A stretch of 64,000 bases of DNA from an uncultured Clostridia bacterium. Its GTDB lineage: Bacteria > Bacillota > Clostridia > TANB77 > CAG-508. The notes under the pieces are model-generated. The model saw only the letters and a list, made by a program, of their open reading frames with translations. It did no database searches and had not been told where the DNA came from. How positions within the stretch are numbered: position 1 is the first letter of the stretch; each line of letters opens with the position of its first letter. Shown here in pieces: positions 62,293 to 64,000 of the stretch. The translations under genes were made by a program, and so were the position numbers. Location: assembly GCA_947632035.1 (NCBI GenBank), contig CANRNR010000004.1, positions 1 through 64,000 on the forward strand, written 5' to 3'.

Positions 62293-63924
62293 ATGAATAT
62301 GGATGATTTTATAGGTGGAAATAACTATAAGCAAACAATGGAACAACAAAAAACAAAAAAGTGGATGAAAATAATTGCAGTTATTTTGGTTGTTTTATTA
62401 ATAATTAGTATTGCAATGTTTATATATATATATTATTTGACGCAAGAACAATTAAAAATAACAATAAATGGTTCTTCAAATACCAAAACGACCGCAGAAA
62501 TGAAAAAAATATTGGTAATTACAGAAGATGGAAAAGTATATGTACCAATAAGAGAATTTGCAAGTTATGTAGGCTATGAATCAGGAAATGGTGGATATAA
62601 ACAATATTCGGAAGATGCTACAAAATGTTATGTTCAAAGTGCTAATGAAGTTGCAACATTTACATTAGGTTCAAACAGAATTTACAAAATGTTATTAGAT
62701 GGTAGTAATGATACAGAATATTATGAAATAGATGAACCAGTATTATCTATGAATAATCAATTATACACTACCATAGAAGGAGCAAGAATTGCTTTTGATA
62801 TTTCAATGAGTTATGATCAAGAAGTAAATAGAATAGCAATTCTTACATTACCATATTTAGTTTCATATTATAATCAACAATTTCCAAACTCAGGAATTAT
62901 GGATGGAGAGTCGAGCTTTAAAAATCAAAAAGCTTTATTGTATGGAATGATAATTATAAAAAATGCAGAAAATAACTATGGCGTTTATAATTATGTCAAC
63001 AAAACTGAAGTACTGGGAACAAAATATGCAAATGTAGAATTTATAGAAAGTACACAAGAATTTATTGTAACTACATCGGAAAATAAAATGGGAATAATGC
63101 TTTCTAATTCTTCTACAAAAATTACTCCGGAATATGATAATATAAAACAAATAGATAAAAATGCAGGATTATATTTAGCTACTAACAATAATAAACAAGG
63201 TATTATAAATGGTAGTGGAAGCATTATAGTTTACTTAGAATATGACAATATAGGTATTGATGCTACAAGTTATGCAAATGAAGTAGAAAACCAATATTTA
63301 TTATACGATAAGTATATTCCTGTTTGCAAAAATAATAAATGGAGTTTATTTGATACAACCGGAAGAAAAGTTACAATGAAAGAATATGATGCACTAGGTT
63401 GCAATCAAGTAAATGGAGTTTCAAATGGAGATGCAAAACCAGTACTATTAATTAAAAAATATGAAGGAATTGTTGTAAAAGATGGAGAGTTTTATGGTGT
63501 AATAGATGGTCAAGGAAGAGAATTAGTGTCAACTGTTGTGCAAAATATTTACTCTATTACTAATGAAGAAGAAGTAACATATAATATGACTTACAATAAT
63601 CAAACTATGAATGTTCTTTCATATATTGAAGAAGTTTTAAAACTTCAGCAAGGAACTAATGTGCAAAATATAAATACAGATGTAAATAGTAATGAAAATA
63701 ATTCAGCTGATACTAATAATAACAATTCAAGTAATGAAAATAATAATTTAGATAATAGTAGTGGAGACAATGAAAATAATAATTTGGATAATAACAATGT
63801 AGACAACGGAAATAATAATTTGGACAATAATAATATGGACAATGAAAATAACAATTTAGATAATAACACAGTAGGTGCAGAAAATGAAAGCACCGGAAAT
63901 GATAGCCAAATGCAAAATAATTAA
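62293..63924 (+). CDS. Membrane-anchored stalk/WG-repeat-like protein with Asn-rich repeat tail
   Basis: Copper-amine-oxidase-like ITINGSS..VYVPIREFASYVGYESG; WG-like NNKWSLFDTTGRKVTMKEYDALG; NNNLDN tail. Confidence 0.65.
   Translation: MNMDDFIGGNNYKQTMEQQKTKKWMKIIAVILVVLLIISIAMFIYIYYLTQEQLKITINGSSNTKTTAEMKKILVITEDGKVYVPIREFASYVGYESGNGGYKQYSEDATKCYVQSANEVATFTLGSNRIYKMLLDGSNDTEYYEIDEPVLSMNNQLYTTIEGARIAFDISMSYDQEVNRIAILTLPYLVSYYNQQFPNSGIMDGESSFKNQKALLYGMIIIKNAENNYGVYNYVNKTEVLGTKYANVEFIESTQEFIVTTSENKMGIMLSNSSTKITPEYDNIKQIDKNAGLYLATNNNKQGIINGSGSIIVYLEYDNIGIDATSYANEVENQYLLYDKYIPVCKNNKWSLFDTTGRKVTMKEYDALGCNQVNGVSNGDAKPVLLIKKYEGIVVKDGEFYGVIDGQGRELVSTVVQNIYSITNEEEVTYNMTYNNQTMNVLSYIEEVLKLQQGTNVQNINTDVNSNENNSADTNNNNSSNENNNLDNSSGDNENNNLDNNNVDNGNNNLDNNNMDNENNNLDNNTVGAENESTGNDSQMQNN
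63728..63870 (+). repeat. In-frame 36-bp tandem repeats encoding D/N-N-E-N-N-N-L-D-N-N-N-x
   Basis: aatgaaaataataatttagataat... repeated about 4 times. Confidence 0.85.
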
Positions 63925-63944
63925 AATCAATAAAATTATAATAG

Positions 63945-64000
63945 ATAGTTCTTTTTCTAATTACTAATACATAAAATTAGAAAAAAGAACTATTTTTTTA
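63945..64000 (+). terminator. Rho-independent terminator
   Basis: atagttctttttctaatt..aattagaaaaaagaactattttttt. Confidence 0.75.

Noticed and set aside
63645-63893. Antisense Leu/Ser-rich repeat ORF
   Set aside because: Direct reverse complement of the Asn-rich repeat coding region; no start signals.

Overview
AT-rich 64 kb window from a spore-forming, low-GC Firmicute (probably an uncultured Clostridia member, judged from cotJABC, T-box leaders and codon usage). The backbone is mostly housekeeping: tRNA-Val, rpsO, pnp, cmk, typA, trmR plus a U32 peptidase, a Ca-type P-ATPase, trxB-like/trxA, T-box-thrS, cotJABC, L21 leader-rplU-rpmA, obgE, T-box-ileS, queA and tgt. It also carries a surface-polysaccharide cluster (11.8-22.1 kb), a cohesin/sortase/dockerin trio (45.3-49.2 kb) and a small accessory region beside tRNA-Gly (29.2-32.5 kb). 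The most striking observation is that five unrelated genes (SH3-like lipoprotein/membrane protein, CDP-glycerol glycerophosphotransferase-like, DUF368, cysE-like, queA) are each broken at an in-frame CGG codon. In all five, skipping one nucleotide (+1) so that the C of CGG is ignored and GGN is read as Gly restores the expected family C-terminus. In a manual scan, the only other in-frame CGG codons in the window are three in one atypical CPBP-protease gene. This suggests CGG-directed +1 recoding (or an unassigned/hungry CGG codon) rather than five random pseudogenes, although systematic assembly error must be excluded. Other notable finds are a type I toxin-antitoxin locus missing from the ORF track, a two-copy structured intergenic element whose flanks form element-specific palindromes, shared CGCG/poly-Asn tags on all three CotJ proteins, and an ATPase with an Asp23-like C-terminus.
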